The notes under the pieces: model-generated
Database searches by the model: none
Seen by the model: the letters and a program-made list of their open reading frames with translations, nothing else
Told to the model about the DNA's origin: nothing
Translations under genes and position numbers: made by a program
Assembly (NCBI GenBank): GCA_030652575.1
Contig: JAUSQI010000166.1
Location: 1 to 37,209, forward strand
Direction: 5' to 3'
Length of the DNA: 37,209 bases
Origin: Stagnimonas sp.
GTDB lineage: Bacteria; Pseudomonadota; Gammaproteobacteria; Nevskiales; Nevskiaceae
Part shown: positions 17,901 through 22,424 of the stretch, in pieces
Numbering within the stretch: the stretch's first letter is position 1
How the letters are laid out: every line of letters begins with the position of its first letter

Positions 17901-19594
17901 CCGCCGCGACCATCAACAGCACCGCGACGCTGGTCATCGCGGGCGACCTCAGCCTGCAAACCACGGCAGGCGATCTGACCACCGGCGCGGTCACGACCGG
18001 CGGCGATTTGCATCTTTCCTCTGCGGGCCGTATCGAGACGGCGGCGCTGCGAGGCGGCAACGTCACGGTCATCAGCGGAGACACCGGCGGCATCACCACC
18101 AGCAGCATCACCGCAGATGGCGATATCACCCTGCGCGGCGGCGGCATCAGCGCCGGCTCGCTGGTCAGCACCGGGCTTGCATCCGAATCCGGCGGCACGC
18201 TCGACTTGGTTTCTTTCGGCGATATCGATGTCGGCACACTTCGCGGCAACACAGCCAGCGTGTTGTCCTACGGCGGCGATGTACGGGTGGCGAGCGCCGA
18301 TCTGAGCGGCATGGGCAGCCTCACGGCGCTGGCGGGCTCGGTCGCGACCGATAGCCTCACCGCCGGTGCAATCGCCATCAGCGGCAGCCAGCTGCGCAAC
18401 TACACGCTGGCCAGTGGTGAAGCGGGCTACGGCGGCGACATCAGCCTGACCTCGACCGTCGGCGGCATCACCGTGTCGGCCCCGGTCGTCGGCGACGGCG
18501 CGGTGACACTCGACAGCGCCACCGGCATCGCCGTCACTGGCATCAACGCCACGCGCGATGTGTCGCTTGCAGCCCGCCAGGGCGATATCACCGCCACCGG
18601 CAGCTACCGCACGATCGGCAATATCCAGATGCTCGCCGAGACGGGTGGCATCAGGCTCGACAACAGCAGCATCGAGGGCAACCTCAGCTATCTGGCGGCA
18701 GACACAATCACGGCAAGCGAGTCCGTCAGCATCAATGTGGCGGCCCTCTCGGCGGCGGGGCGCATCCTCGATTTCTCGGGTGCAGACATCGTTGTGGGCC
18801 AGGGCGAAGCCCCGATGTCCAGCGACTTCGGGCTGATTGCTGCGCTGGGCCAGCAGGGTTTCATCCTGCCTTCCTCGCTCATCCCCAATGCGAGCTTCGA
18901 TGCGACGGAGGCACTGGCGCTGGCCTCGGTCAGCGGCACGGCGCACTACATCGTGTTGCGCGCACCCGTGGCTTCGATACCCAATCTCGGCAGCATCAGC
19001 AGCACGGCGGGCGATCTCTTCCTGCAATACGCGCCCACCGACAACGCGGCGGATTTCACTTTCGACCTCGCCCAGCTTTCGTTCGCCAGCAGTGCGGCGA
19101 CCTTTGCCTTCGGCAGCTCGGATTACATGGGGGCCATCTTCATCACCGACCCCAGTACCGGCATCGCGCAGACGCCGGACAAGGCACTGACTGCCGATGG
19201 CAACAACACCAACTACATCACCCTGAGCAGCGGCACCACCTTTGGCGCGGAGACACTGCAAACTGCCACGACCGGCCAAGTGGTGGTGCTGGGCCCGGCG
19301 ACACCGGTGACACCTCCGGCACCGCCGCCGCCCACGCCCGAGCCTCCCGTACCGACACCGCCCGCGCCGACACCTCCATCGCCAACACCCGTGCCGACAC
19401 CGGTGCCGGTGCCTGACCCGGTGGCGGGCATCGAGGACCAGAACCTGGTACTGCTCGGCGACCAGCTGATCCCGGCCGAGAAGAAGCGATTGTTCACGGA
19501 GCTCTCCGAAGCCCAGTTGTTCTTGCCGGACGAGCTGCTCGTCACCCGCGACTCGGTCGAGCAGGCTTCCCAGCAATGCGACGCCATCCAATGA
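5939..19594 (+). CDS. Giant two-partner secretion exoprotein, filamentous haemagglutinin-type (TpsA), 4551 aa
   Basis: The protein has a long signal peptide (about 44 residues, ending LLPLAAIG), then a TPS/haemagglutination-activity domain (about 45-300) with the motif NPQGV at 126-130. A block like the HMW adhesins' WLLDP segment follows (WLIDPYNLTI from W430). The next roughly 4000 residues are Gly/Ser/Thr/Asn/Ala-rich beta-helix sequence, with short GNI/GSL-type rungs and larger diverged repeats (12803-15700 and 15947-16835). The C-terminus has a cap, a Pro-rich linker (about 4453-4494) and a 57-residue tail ending CDAIQ. The only cysteines I find are C1256/C1260 (CEADC), C2011/C2015 (CFIGC) and C4547. 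CGGAG precedes ATG 5939. Its partner TpsB is directly upstream. The ligand (adhesion, biofilm or other) is unknown. The reading frame is open throughout with no sign of decay. Confidence 0.93.
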   Translation: MKKAAMQRPGDHALLMRPSPIVRPLLQARWALLPVALLPLAAIGNPTGGSVVAGQASIQGGAGLTTIQQQSASAVINWQQFGIGSGETVNFVQPSASAAILNRVIGGDASAIFGNLTSNGRVFLINPQGVMFGAGARVDVGGLVASTLDVRNEDFMAGRYVLAGGSNPAAVSNDGVITARDGGFVVLAGGDVQNGGLIQTRLGDVVLASGAGLTLDMNDTGLISYRIDAAALSDVAGVTNTGSLMADGGRVFMAAKVARELASTAVNNSGTVRATRIGEQDGVIVLEALGGNTENSGTLTATSETGSGGTIRVLGDQDVLVNGGTLDASGATGGGVIRIGGGWQGGEGLTTAARTYLAPTATVRADALDEGKGGNIVLWSDQNTVVAGLVSAVGAGSGDGGDVETSSHGGLAIDNAPRISGGALGSGGSWLIDPYNLTIVAGGGGGLTGVSQTSSTFTSTGDDATIQVGVITDALAGGGNVTVQTVNGGGDQAGDLVLNADVNLDFSNTGNSTLNLIAFNDIQLNGNVFGSGSSGNPSSLTLNLNAGAAIGFNGSMLNTNGGAITALAGGNIDVNNAISTSGGAFTATSSGGTITFGNAVNTGTGNLSATASTGDIVVNSDIGSGNLALTASGSNGQINFDYLDNTLLVSSSGAIDLAASNGIANRDLSPGGDEGGVRFLAGSGFTATGTSGAIALDHADIDAVSAIDIEHLGGGVDIGNLTIGSASTAGNIRIVAGGGNIHIGNIRSNFFTGNVFLGTASAVMGDLTLQAAGKVSADFLLQGGNLQAGSIDISSSGFGNQDGDGIDFRSDDGNIIAASLTATSGGIRISDIETLENFGQVDLTASSGSIDLASDGDILIGSLTAGGPVTIGGFTVNPDSDDAPRSASVTTGAITTTSSDAGNDGNANADIRIAARNGITIFGDVTTSAITTLTSVADGQASAIFDASTLDGAIVVDGSISTQAYVGYNSDGNLAGVFSGNATAAADITLSAVGAEGSSVNTRALSSDARAINDSDSGLALVNADIRLNNSGGSIGVTRAIEQDDSTVISAVGLATNQTGAARADANVTVTAGLGGSISASHDESDSLVGDDIFALGLATAAGAGIYSSSVTLFADGDIVAGNIVASGSNIGLTSNFSSVDIVSVSGGSANPLDSNTPVLGDLSLAAYSGYLAVRMLDDTVANGTPVLWSTTGNIAITTNSGFNYRNLDLSAGGNITVSTAGTLGLGNLTSQQSGINLQADASLDSVLDGFAITACEADCEVGTALLPSAGNPVDLTTGDLVANNGDLGVFNTSGGNIAVGSIGGENLGLVDIQGFGLLRINEGVATTVTAQRINLLAGADDPNSQLLAIDAGLLDLVTTGGSVTVNAGFTERFVDQNGDPATFTTPGSIVLGSITTNVNAADGTGEAFVVVNSAGGDVTVGDIRTGSIGSSIVTNYEDSSGNFYDIGGGDVRIGTDGTLSTGAINTSAAGAGSSLASVFLQAGGDLTVVGSIGTTATTTEGQPSAEPDAADASIFAFSEVGGITVTGDIQTVAVVGDESTPSANPALADASVFIANGDTSSRPVAIQTEGISTLAMAYGTTLNAGEGTPPVAAAYADIQIWTEYLEFETPGAYGGSITAGGSSGIISNVALTAGGVGDANITAFATGGGITLNGPVQTSASGYIDLLTRDADVQSAGDITLNGALGSAVLAPLSVRVESGAALRFADIHGGTVTLSSTGDMTSTAADGHLAVTSLTTDPSSLEDDSLTGNITIQAASFDGNVFTAQTIRGNDITLDAARGLITSGFFDATLLDTDGVPTGGLGNLAVRSGDGTASLSLSSLSEGTIEFRDAADEYLGGISFNTGNLMVQAQDFAITSDVTLGGSLSLTSTVGGIAALALNAGSNLSLASAQGLSASSLTAGGALSATATNGDLVVDDLATDASGDGVVTGGSVVLETGSFGNIGAGAVTATTGNVRIDAQIDNSNTAASDVSLGSVTSTLGSVSINSGAFNTSTRIGDITAVGDVNVDDCFIGCDSHILTEIGSITSSGTISIGTLFSAHSVTVGSINATSGNASSATLQGGAGLTVRTLDNVAGLASLSAGTALLSLDSATAGSLSLTAGSVIAETAGGAISLITQGSDLSVDAASLTANGLTLQSAGNLTLNNSALDAGAALATLQADAGTVFLNNTVTAGSLSVTGQSISGNSSITVPGALSLIATAGDVTLASASADTVTVSATGNVQGNGTALSLASVGNLSVTATSIISTGSLGLTTTGGNIVLGSTDIVAGSTAAIDSAGSIAAGDITAVDGITAYSSSGGTILLGNLQTTGPIGSILVGERSLLDGATDAGAVSVGLLTTAGSAQIASQGGNVSVQGFGSTPLAAQADLIASNGTLTLGNAANAPGILNLTGSNGIVFTTPLSATTFANTALGLTVGGSTALTLGDLNTRSFSLTTGNGTVTLGNIAATQTLGLSGNGNITAASLAGDGGVTLQAGSLDAGSVGSSAGSVAGTIAGAMTVDTLTAATGINVASTTDALTINTLARTTTGDLALSGATLEAATVDATNGSTTLNGGTIRVDSVSGNGVAINASTLLTTRGSGVLTIAATGTPGITLNTPSVQAADVVLGATAGGIQLGSANLSSTGDARLTSLGAISGTGTITAAELLNIDSTNGSINIGVLSGDTVQVNAASGNVTVAGLASPVGSTLAELHARAGTLSLGSISSAPATLLLEGNTGIVLGTPLSPTALSATDLSLVVGGNASLNAGNLDTRNFTLTAGTGPVTLGNVTALQMLSLDADGNVTAGSLSGGSGVSLRAASLTVANAISSSAGGIVGNIMGMASANTLSAATGIDMASASGLLRITSSATTTAGNIALGGSTLDVGDLTASTGNITLNSSSAIIGRLRGNGVILNTASGLTGRSGTGIDITALGAPGISGAASLISGNTVSLVSAGSIQLGNSAIRGNTGAVVLDSTGAVMAGTIEGVGKVTVNTRNAGNISLSTVTATGSAGNVLIGERSTGGNIDAGIITVGVITGAGQLTVASEGGNVTVGGIGGTPRATRADLSSSGTLTLGTLTNAPGTLNLTGLNGLVLGSALAGNLTATNLSLITQSGSLLSLGNLSVGALNVQTGNGGASLGTVTSASTVTLGGNGAYTASGPLTAASLITLGGTSFSGGAVISTAGGITGSFNGLGSFGAVQAAQDVTLSSTANRLSFGGTVVSTGGDIALLAAQDVSLLAGATANAGAITLTGTTGGVSTGGDLVAQDDLNISSTSGRINLPGQTRSTAGNVRVSTGSVNTGVVLDPQGTPLQVGLFVNDGRAANLFQVTSSGNIALNTIEAGTVVVNTTGSLSSNSAINLSSTAGDLSVTASSIQAPTLTLDSAAALIRSAAINVTGLTTLVADSGTLNLANISTNSLDATAQSLISTGAIVLPGALSLTATQGNIITGALTAASITESATTGIRNGAVVATSGNVTATTGNALATGRISAVTGATLTTTSGALTINGPLTVSNGNALLTATGNVLLGGSGTASGAFTVTSDNDIVGNSSAGLNITAGSVSLDAEGNITSASAPLSLTSTVGNLTVSADSITGPNVSLDAETTLIRTGLINTTGLANIAATVGTVSLDGITAGSLLARAPSISASNAITLTGFIDLLASNGALTVADLAAGGPITLIASTGNVTVGSITGSSASLVSGAGRDVTVTGLGNVTGLLSINSGRNIFAHDLRGGSLALNATGNLSDPGHVYLTATSLTGTVSGNIENLNAPDVRLDVAGDVTLDVNGSINTGAAGSIRITSVQAITDLDPLNTGTLTITAPSVVFSAGTVVASTLATITASDGGINLDGFKGGALVANATNGDIEFNNASTSGALTARAVNGNIYGSYNGGIVTLDADRNIDANVTADGLARLTARTGFVGVDTLTAGSILLSAATDIQGSDTNSVVLRSTSGNIGITAPVINAGLVDISSAGAINLGGTNINAGTATGNVVLNAATGAAAFNQITTRDLSVTAATINSTATLVIAGDLSLQTTAGDLTTGAVTTGGDLHLSSAGRIETAALRGGNVTVISGDTGGITTSSITADGDITLRGGGISAGSLVSTGLASESGGTLDLVSFGDIDVGTLRGNTASVLSYGGDVRVASADLSGMGSLTALAGSVATDSLTAGAIAISGSQLRNYTLASGEAGYGGDISLTSTVGGITVSAPVVGDGAVTLDSATGIAVTGINATRDVSLAARQGDITATGSYRTIGNIQMLAETGGIRLDNSSIEGNLSYLAADTITASESVSINVAALSAAGRILDFSGADIVVGQGEAPMSSDFGLIAALGQQGFILPSSLIPNASFDATEALALASVSGTAHYIVLRAPVASIPNLGSISSTAGDLFLQYAPTDNAADFTFDLAQLSFASSAATFAFGSSDYMGAIFITDPSTGIAQTPDKALTADGNNTNYITLSSGTTFGAETLQTATTGQVVVLGPATPVTPPAPPPPTPEPPVPTPPAPTPPSPTPVPTPVPVPDPVAGIEDQNLVLLGDQLIPAEKKRLFTELSEAQLFLPDELLVTRDSVEQASQQCDAIQ
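12803..13869 (+). repeat. Exoprotein internal module, copy A (about 1.07 kb)
   Basis: First of three tandem diverged modules. Landmarks in translation: LVGERSLLDG, SQGGNVSVQGFG, NLTGSNGIVF, DLNTRSFSLTTGNGTVTLGN, TLTAATGIN and GTPGITLNTPS. Copies B and C show the same landmarks in the same order. Boundaries are approximate, set from the recurring segment that precedes each copy. Confidence 0.75.
13870..14835 (+). repeat. Exoprotein internal module, copy B (about 0.97 kb)
   Basis: Second module: ASGNVTVAGLA, LLEGNTGIVLGTPLS, NLDTRNFTLTAGTGPVTLGN, TLSAATGID and GAPGISGAAS align with copy A. It lacks the segment containing GSILVGERS, which explains its shorter length. The NLDTR landmark lies about 966 nt after its counterpart in copy A. 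Confidence 0.75.
14836..15700 (+). repeat. Exoprotein internal module, copy C (incomplete match)
   Basis: Third module: NVLIGERSTGG, SEGGNVTVGGIGGTP, NLTGLNGLVLG, NLSVGALNVQTGNGGASLG and STAGGITGSFNG align with copies A and B. Similarity fades near the 3' end. The NLSV landmark is about 1055 nt after NLDTR of copy B. Confidence 0.65.
15947..16195 (+). repeat. Exoprotein short module, copy 1 (about 80 residues)
   Basis: The translation (STAGDLSVTASSIQAPTL, LIRSAAINVTGLTTLVADSG, STGAIVLPGALSL) aligns without large gaps to copy 2, about 650 nt downstream. A shorter, weaker relative lies near 12385-12560 (ATLQADAGTVFLNNTVTAGS ... ITVPGALSL). Confidence 0.7.
16597..16835 (+). repeat. Exoprotein short module, copy 2 (about 80 residues)
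   Basis: The translation (STVGNLTVSADSITGPNV, LIRTGLINTTGLANIAATVG, ASNAITLTGFIDL) mirrors copy 1 residue by residue through much of its length. This points to internal duplication during growth of the beta-helix gene. Confidence 0.7.
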
Positions 19595-19605
19595 GGAACC
19601 CTCAC

Positions 19606-20445
19606 ATGATCCAGCGTCTCCCTCGCCTGCTCGCGGCACTGCTGGTGCTTGCGCCGCTGGCGGCAACAGCGGCCGATGTGGCGGGCACGGTCGTGATGCT
19701 CACCGGCAGGGCCACCGCGCTCGGGGCGGATGGCACCGTGCGCACCCTGGCCAGGAACGACAGCGTGTTCTCCGGCGATCTGGTCAACTCCGGCTCGGGT
19801 AGCTACGTCAACCTCAAGTTCGCGGACGGTGCCTTCTTCCTGCTGCGGCCTGAAACGCGGTTCCAGATCGAGCAGTACGGCTACGTTGCCGCTGCGACAC
19901 CGGCAACGCCGGTCAAGCCGCCGCCAGCGCCAGCGGCAGCCACGCCCACGTCGGCACCGCTGGTGACGGCACCGCAACAGCAGGCCGGCTCGGGCAGTTC
20001 GCGCGCGTTCTTCCGTCTGGTCAAAGGCGGCTTCCGCTCGGTCAGCGGCCTGATCGGCAAGCTCAACCAGGATGACTATCGGGTGTCGACGCCCGTCGCC
20101 ACCATCGGCATCCGCGGCACCAGCTATTCCGCGCGCCTCTGCGAAGGCGCCTGCGAAGACCGCGAGCAGATCGTCACCAAGCTGCGTGGCGTCGGCAAAT
20201 CGGTGACGCCGGACGAGATCGTGCTGGTCACCACCGTGGACGACGGCTCCATCGAGCTGCAATCGAGCCAGGGCAGTACGGTGCAGAACGCTTGTCGCGC
20301 CGGCGGCGACGAAGCAGCCGGCAAGAGCGGTTCGAGCCCCTGCACGGCTGTATTCACTTCCAGCGACGGCAGCATCACCGTCGTGCCGACGCGGCCGAGC
20401 ATCGAAAACAACGAGCGCAGCCTCAACCCCGCGTTTTGCAGTTGA
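19606..20445 (+). CDS. Exported FecR-domain protein
   Basis: This 279-residue protein has a signal peptide (MIQRLPRLLAALLVLAPLAA, cut near TAA-DVAG) and a FecR-type domain. The first half (residues 27-93) has LTGRATALGADG, VFSGDLVNSGSGSYVNLKFADGAFFLLRPETRFQI. A Pro/Ala-rich insert at about 94-131 separates it from the second half (133-178), which carries the characteristic STPVATIGIRGTSY. A CxxxC pair (C179/C183) follows, then C230, C246 and C278. Proteins of this type often accompany two-partner exoproteins and are probably periplasmic or surface-located; a direct role in secretion or anchoring is inference. This is unlike the classical FecR anti-sigma regulator, since there is no transmembrane helix after an N-terminal cytoplasmic domain and no sigma factor gene nearby. 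I chose ATG 19606 over ATG 19576 and ATG 19591 because GAGGAA lies 7 nt upstream and the signal peptide begins there. Confidence 0.87.
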   Translation: MIQRLPRLLAALLVLAPLAATAADVAGTVVMLTGRATALGADGTVRTLARNDSVFSGDLVNSGSGSYVNLKFADGAFFLLRPETRFQIEQYGYVAAATPATPVKPPPAPAAATPTSAPLVTAPQQQAGSGSSRAFFRLVKGGFRSVSGLIGKLNQDDYRVSTPVATIGIRGTSYSARLCEGACEDREQIVTKLRGVGKSVTPDEIVLVTTVDDGSIELQSSQGSTVQNACRAGGDEAAGKSGSSPCTAVFTSSDGSITVVPTRPSIENNERSLNPAFCS

Positions 20446-20447
20446 CG

Positions 20448-21209
20448 ATGGCTGCGACCGCCGTCCGGGCCCCGCTCGGCTACAAGAAGCTCGTCCCGCT
20501 CAACCGCGAAGCCCACGCCACGCTCGGCCTCGGCACGCCGTCGCACCTTTGGTGCGCGGCACTCAACGCCGTGCACCTCAATGCCGCCGAGTTTGCGAGC
20601 GCGGCCGCGAGCTTCCCCATCGCCTTCGCCCGCGATGACAACACCGGCGAGTTCGTGCCAATGGCGGTGCTGGGCCTGCGCAGCGCGGAGAACCTTTTCG
20701 TCGATGGCAAGGGCCAGTGGCTGCCGCGCAGCTACGTGCCGGCCTATGTCCGTCGCTACCCCTTCTGCATCGCCGAGATCCCGGACCGCGAAGGCCGTCC
20801 GCCGCAGCGGCTGGTGTGTTTCGAAGACGGCCAGTTGCAGGCCAGCGGCGAACCGCTGTTCGACGCCGGCGGCAAGGCCACGCCGCTGTGGGACAACACC
20901 CAGCGCCTGCTCGAAGCCATAGAGGCGTCGCGGCAACAGACGCGCGTGCTCTGCAAGCGGCTGGAATCCCTCGGCCTGTTCACGGCTTTCGAGGCGCTCG
21001 CCCTGCCCCGTCTGGGCAAGCGCATGCGGCTGCAGGGCCTGTTCCGGGTCGACGAAGAAAAGATGAACGCCATCCCCGGCAAGGACCTGCGCGTGATGCT
21101 GCGCAAGGGCGAGCTGAAAGCCACGTACGCGCATCTCATCTCGCTGGAAAACTTCGCGGTGCTGATGGAACTGGCCGTCGAGCGTGATGCGCTGACCCCC
21201 GCAGGCTGA
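20448..21209 (+). CDS. SapC-family protein
   Basis: This 253-residue protein matches the SapC family (named from S-layer loci; not the peptide-transport SapC). Sequence support: GYKKLVPLNREAHATLGL near the N-terminus, IAFARDDNTGEFVPMAVLGL, GQWLPRSYVPAYVRRYPF, and the end KGELKATYAHLISLENFAVL. No signal peptide or membrane segment is evident, so it is probably cytoplasmic. Its molecular function is not established. ATG 20448 is 2 nt after the fecR-type gene's stop. The length is typical of stand-alone SapC proteins. Its place between the exoprotein accessories and a glycosyltransferase suggests a role in making or modifying a surface component, but that is inference from context. Confidence 0.85.
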   Translation: MAATAVRAPLGYKKLVPLNREAHATLGLGTPSHLWCAALNAVHLNAAEFASAAASFPIAFARDDNTGEFVPMAVLGLRSAENLFVDGKGQWLPRSYVPAYVRRYPFCIAEIPDREGRPPQRLVCFEDGQLQASGEPLFDAGGKATPLWDNTQRLLEAIEASRQQTRVLCKRLESLGLFTAFEALALPRLGKRMRLQGLFRVDEEKMNAIPGKDLRVMLRKGELKATYAHLISLENFAVLMELAVERDALTPAG

Positions 21210-21213
21210 GCCC

Positions 21214-22404
21214 GTGGGCCGCCCGCGCATCCTGCTGGCGTGGGAACTCGGCGGTGGGCTGGGGCATCTGGCACCGCTGCGGGTGCTGGCGAGGCATCTT
21301 CAAGCAAGCGGCTGGGATTGCATCTGGGCCGTACGCGATCTCGATGCGGCTGCGCGTTATCTGTCGGTCGATGGCCCTGAAGCCGTTGCCCATCTGCATC
21401 AGGCACCGCTGGCGCAGCAAGCGCCGCAGCATCCGGTGGATGTGCAGCTCAACTACGCCAGCACGCTCTTCAGCTGCGGCTACGACGAGCCGCTGACGCT
21501 GGCCGTGCGGCTCAAGGCCTGGTGCGCGCTGATGCAGCAGACCGGCTGCACGCGGGTGATCGCCAACCACGCGCCCAGCGCCATGCTGGCGGCGCGCGTG
21601 CTCGGCCTGCCTTCGGCACCGACCGGCACCGGTTTCAGCGTGCCGCCCGCGCTTACGCCGTTCCCGCCCTATCTGCCCGATGCAAATCCCGCCGTGATGC
21701 TCGACAACGAGCACAAAGTCACCGGCGTCATCAATCAGGCGCTCGCCACGCTCGGGGCCGACGCGCTGCCGCAGTTGCAGGCGCTGTTCGATGGCAGTGT
21801 CGCGGGTCTATTCACCTACCCCGAAACCGACCACTACGCCGCCTTGCGCGGCAAGGGCCATCTGGGTCTGCACGATCTCTCCGAAGGCGCACCCGTGCAG
21901 TGGGGTGTGGCGCGCGAACCGCGCGTGTTCGCCATGCTCAATCCCTCAGCCGGTACGCCTGCGCTGCTGCGTGCACTGGCGGCGCTTTCAGCGCAGGTGG
22001 TGGTCAAGCTGCGCGGCATCAAACCAGCCAGCCTCACGGCGCTGCAACGGCCCGGCTGGGTCGTCACCGAGCAGGCCGTATCGCTGCGGCAGGCGGCGGA
22101 AACCTGTGATCTCTTCATCGGCCACGGCGCGCATGGTGCGACGGTGGAGGCGCTGCTGGCGGGCAAGCGCCTGCTGTTGCTGCCGGATCAGCGAGAGCGG
22201 CTGATGCTGGCGCAAAGGCTATCCGCCACTGGCATGGCAACACAGTTGCCCACCGCGGACGTGGCGGCTTACGGCACGGCCCTGCGGCGTCTGCTGGACG
22301 AATCCGCACCGCAGACCGCCGTGGCGTTTGCGGCACGCCATGCCAGGCAGCCGCGCCAGCGCATCCTCAACGACTGGTGCGATGCGATGCTCGCCGCCGG
22401 TTGA
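21214..22404 (+). CDS. UGT/MurG-like (GT-B fold) glycosyltransferase
   Basis: This 396-residue protein opens with a GT-B N-terminal Rossmann signature (RILLAWELGGGLGHLAPLRVLARHL). Its C-terminal donor-binding half contains CDLFIGHGAHGATVEALLAGKRLLLLPDQRERLMLAQRL, in line with the nucleotide-sugar motif of UDP-glycosyltransferases (HGG-GT-EAL-G-P-LLLP-DQ), although the usual glycines after H are replaced by AHG. No signal peptide is visible, so it should act in the cytoplasm. The start is GTG 21214, 4 nt after the SapC stop; no strong Shine-Dalgarno is visible. It is the last gene of the operon and ends 12 nt from the convergent monooxygenase gene. The substrate is unknown. The exoprotein, a lipid or a small molecule are all possible acceptors. 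Confidence 0.82.
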   Translation: MGRPRILLAWELGGGLGHLAPLRVLARHLQASGWDCIWAVRDLDAAARYLSVDGPEAVAHLHQAPLAQQAPQHPVDVQLNYASTLFSCGYDEPLTLAVRLKAWCALMQQTGCTRVIANHAPSAMLAARVLGLPSAPTGTGFSVPPALTPFPPYLPDANPAVMLDNEHKVTGVINQALATLGADALPQLQALFDGSVAGLFTYPETDHYAALRGKGHLGLHDLSEGAPVQWGVAREPRVFAMLNPSAGTPALLRALAALSAQVVVKLRGIKPASLTALQRPGWVVTEQAVSLRQAAETCDLFIGHGAHGATVEALLAGKRLLLLPDQRERLMLAQRLSATGMATQLPTADVAAYGTALRRLLDESAPQTAVAFAARHARQPRQRILNDWCDAMLAAG

Positions 22405-22408
22405 CCAA

Positions 22409-22424
22409 GCGCCTGACTAGGCGC
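22409..22424. terminator. Symmetric hairpin between convergent genes
   Basis: GCGCCT-gact-AGGCGC is a perfect 6-bp inverted repeat lying in the 12-nt gap between the plus-strand glycosyltransferase and the minus-strand monooxygenase, overlapping the latter's TAG stop. It could act in both directions, but no T-run follows on either strand, so intrinsic termination is uncertain. Confidence 0.3.

Noticed and set aside
7240-18800. Dense GGC/AAC/ATC triplet patterns through the exoprotein, considered as a DNA-level repeat or CRISPR-like array
   Set aside because: The periodicity follows codons for GNI/GSL rungs of a beta-helix. There are no constant direct repeats with unique spacers.
19300-19425. 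CCG/ACA-rich repeat near the exoprotein 3' end, considered as a simple-sequence phase-variation tract
   Set aside because: The Pro-rich codons are varied and no exact short repeat long enough for slippage is visible; a protein linker explains it.
9197-19666. Very long open frames antisense to the exoprotein gene, including about 805 codons at 9197-11614 and 836 codons at 12817-15327
   Set aside because: They lack ribosome sites and family matches, are rich in Arg/Ala/Val in a way expected from reading GC-rich Gly/Thr/Ser codons backwards, and lie wholly inside a well-supported gene.
21136-21714. 192-codon minus-strand frame opposite the SapC/glycosyltransferase junction
   Set aside because: It is antisense to two supported genes and has no recognisable features.
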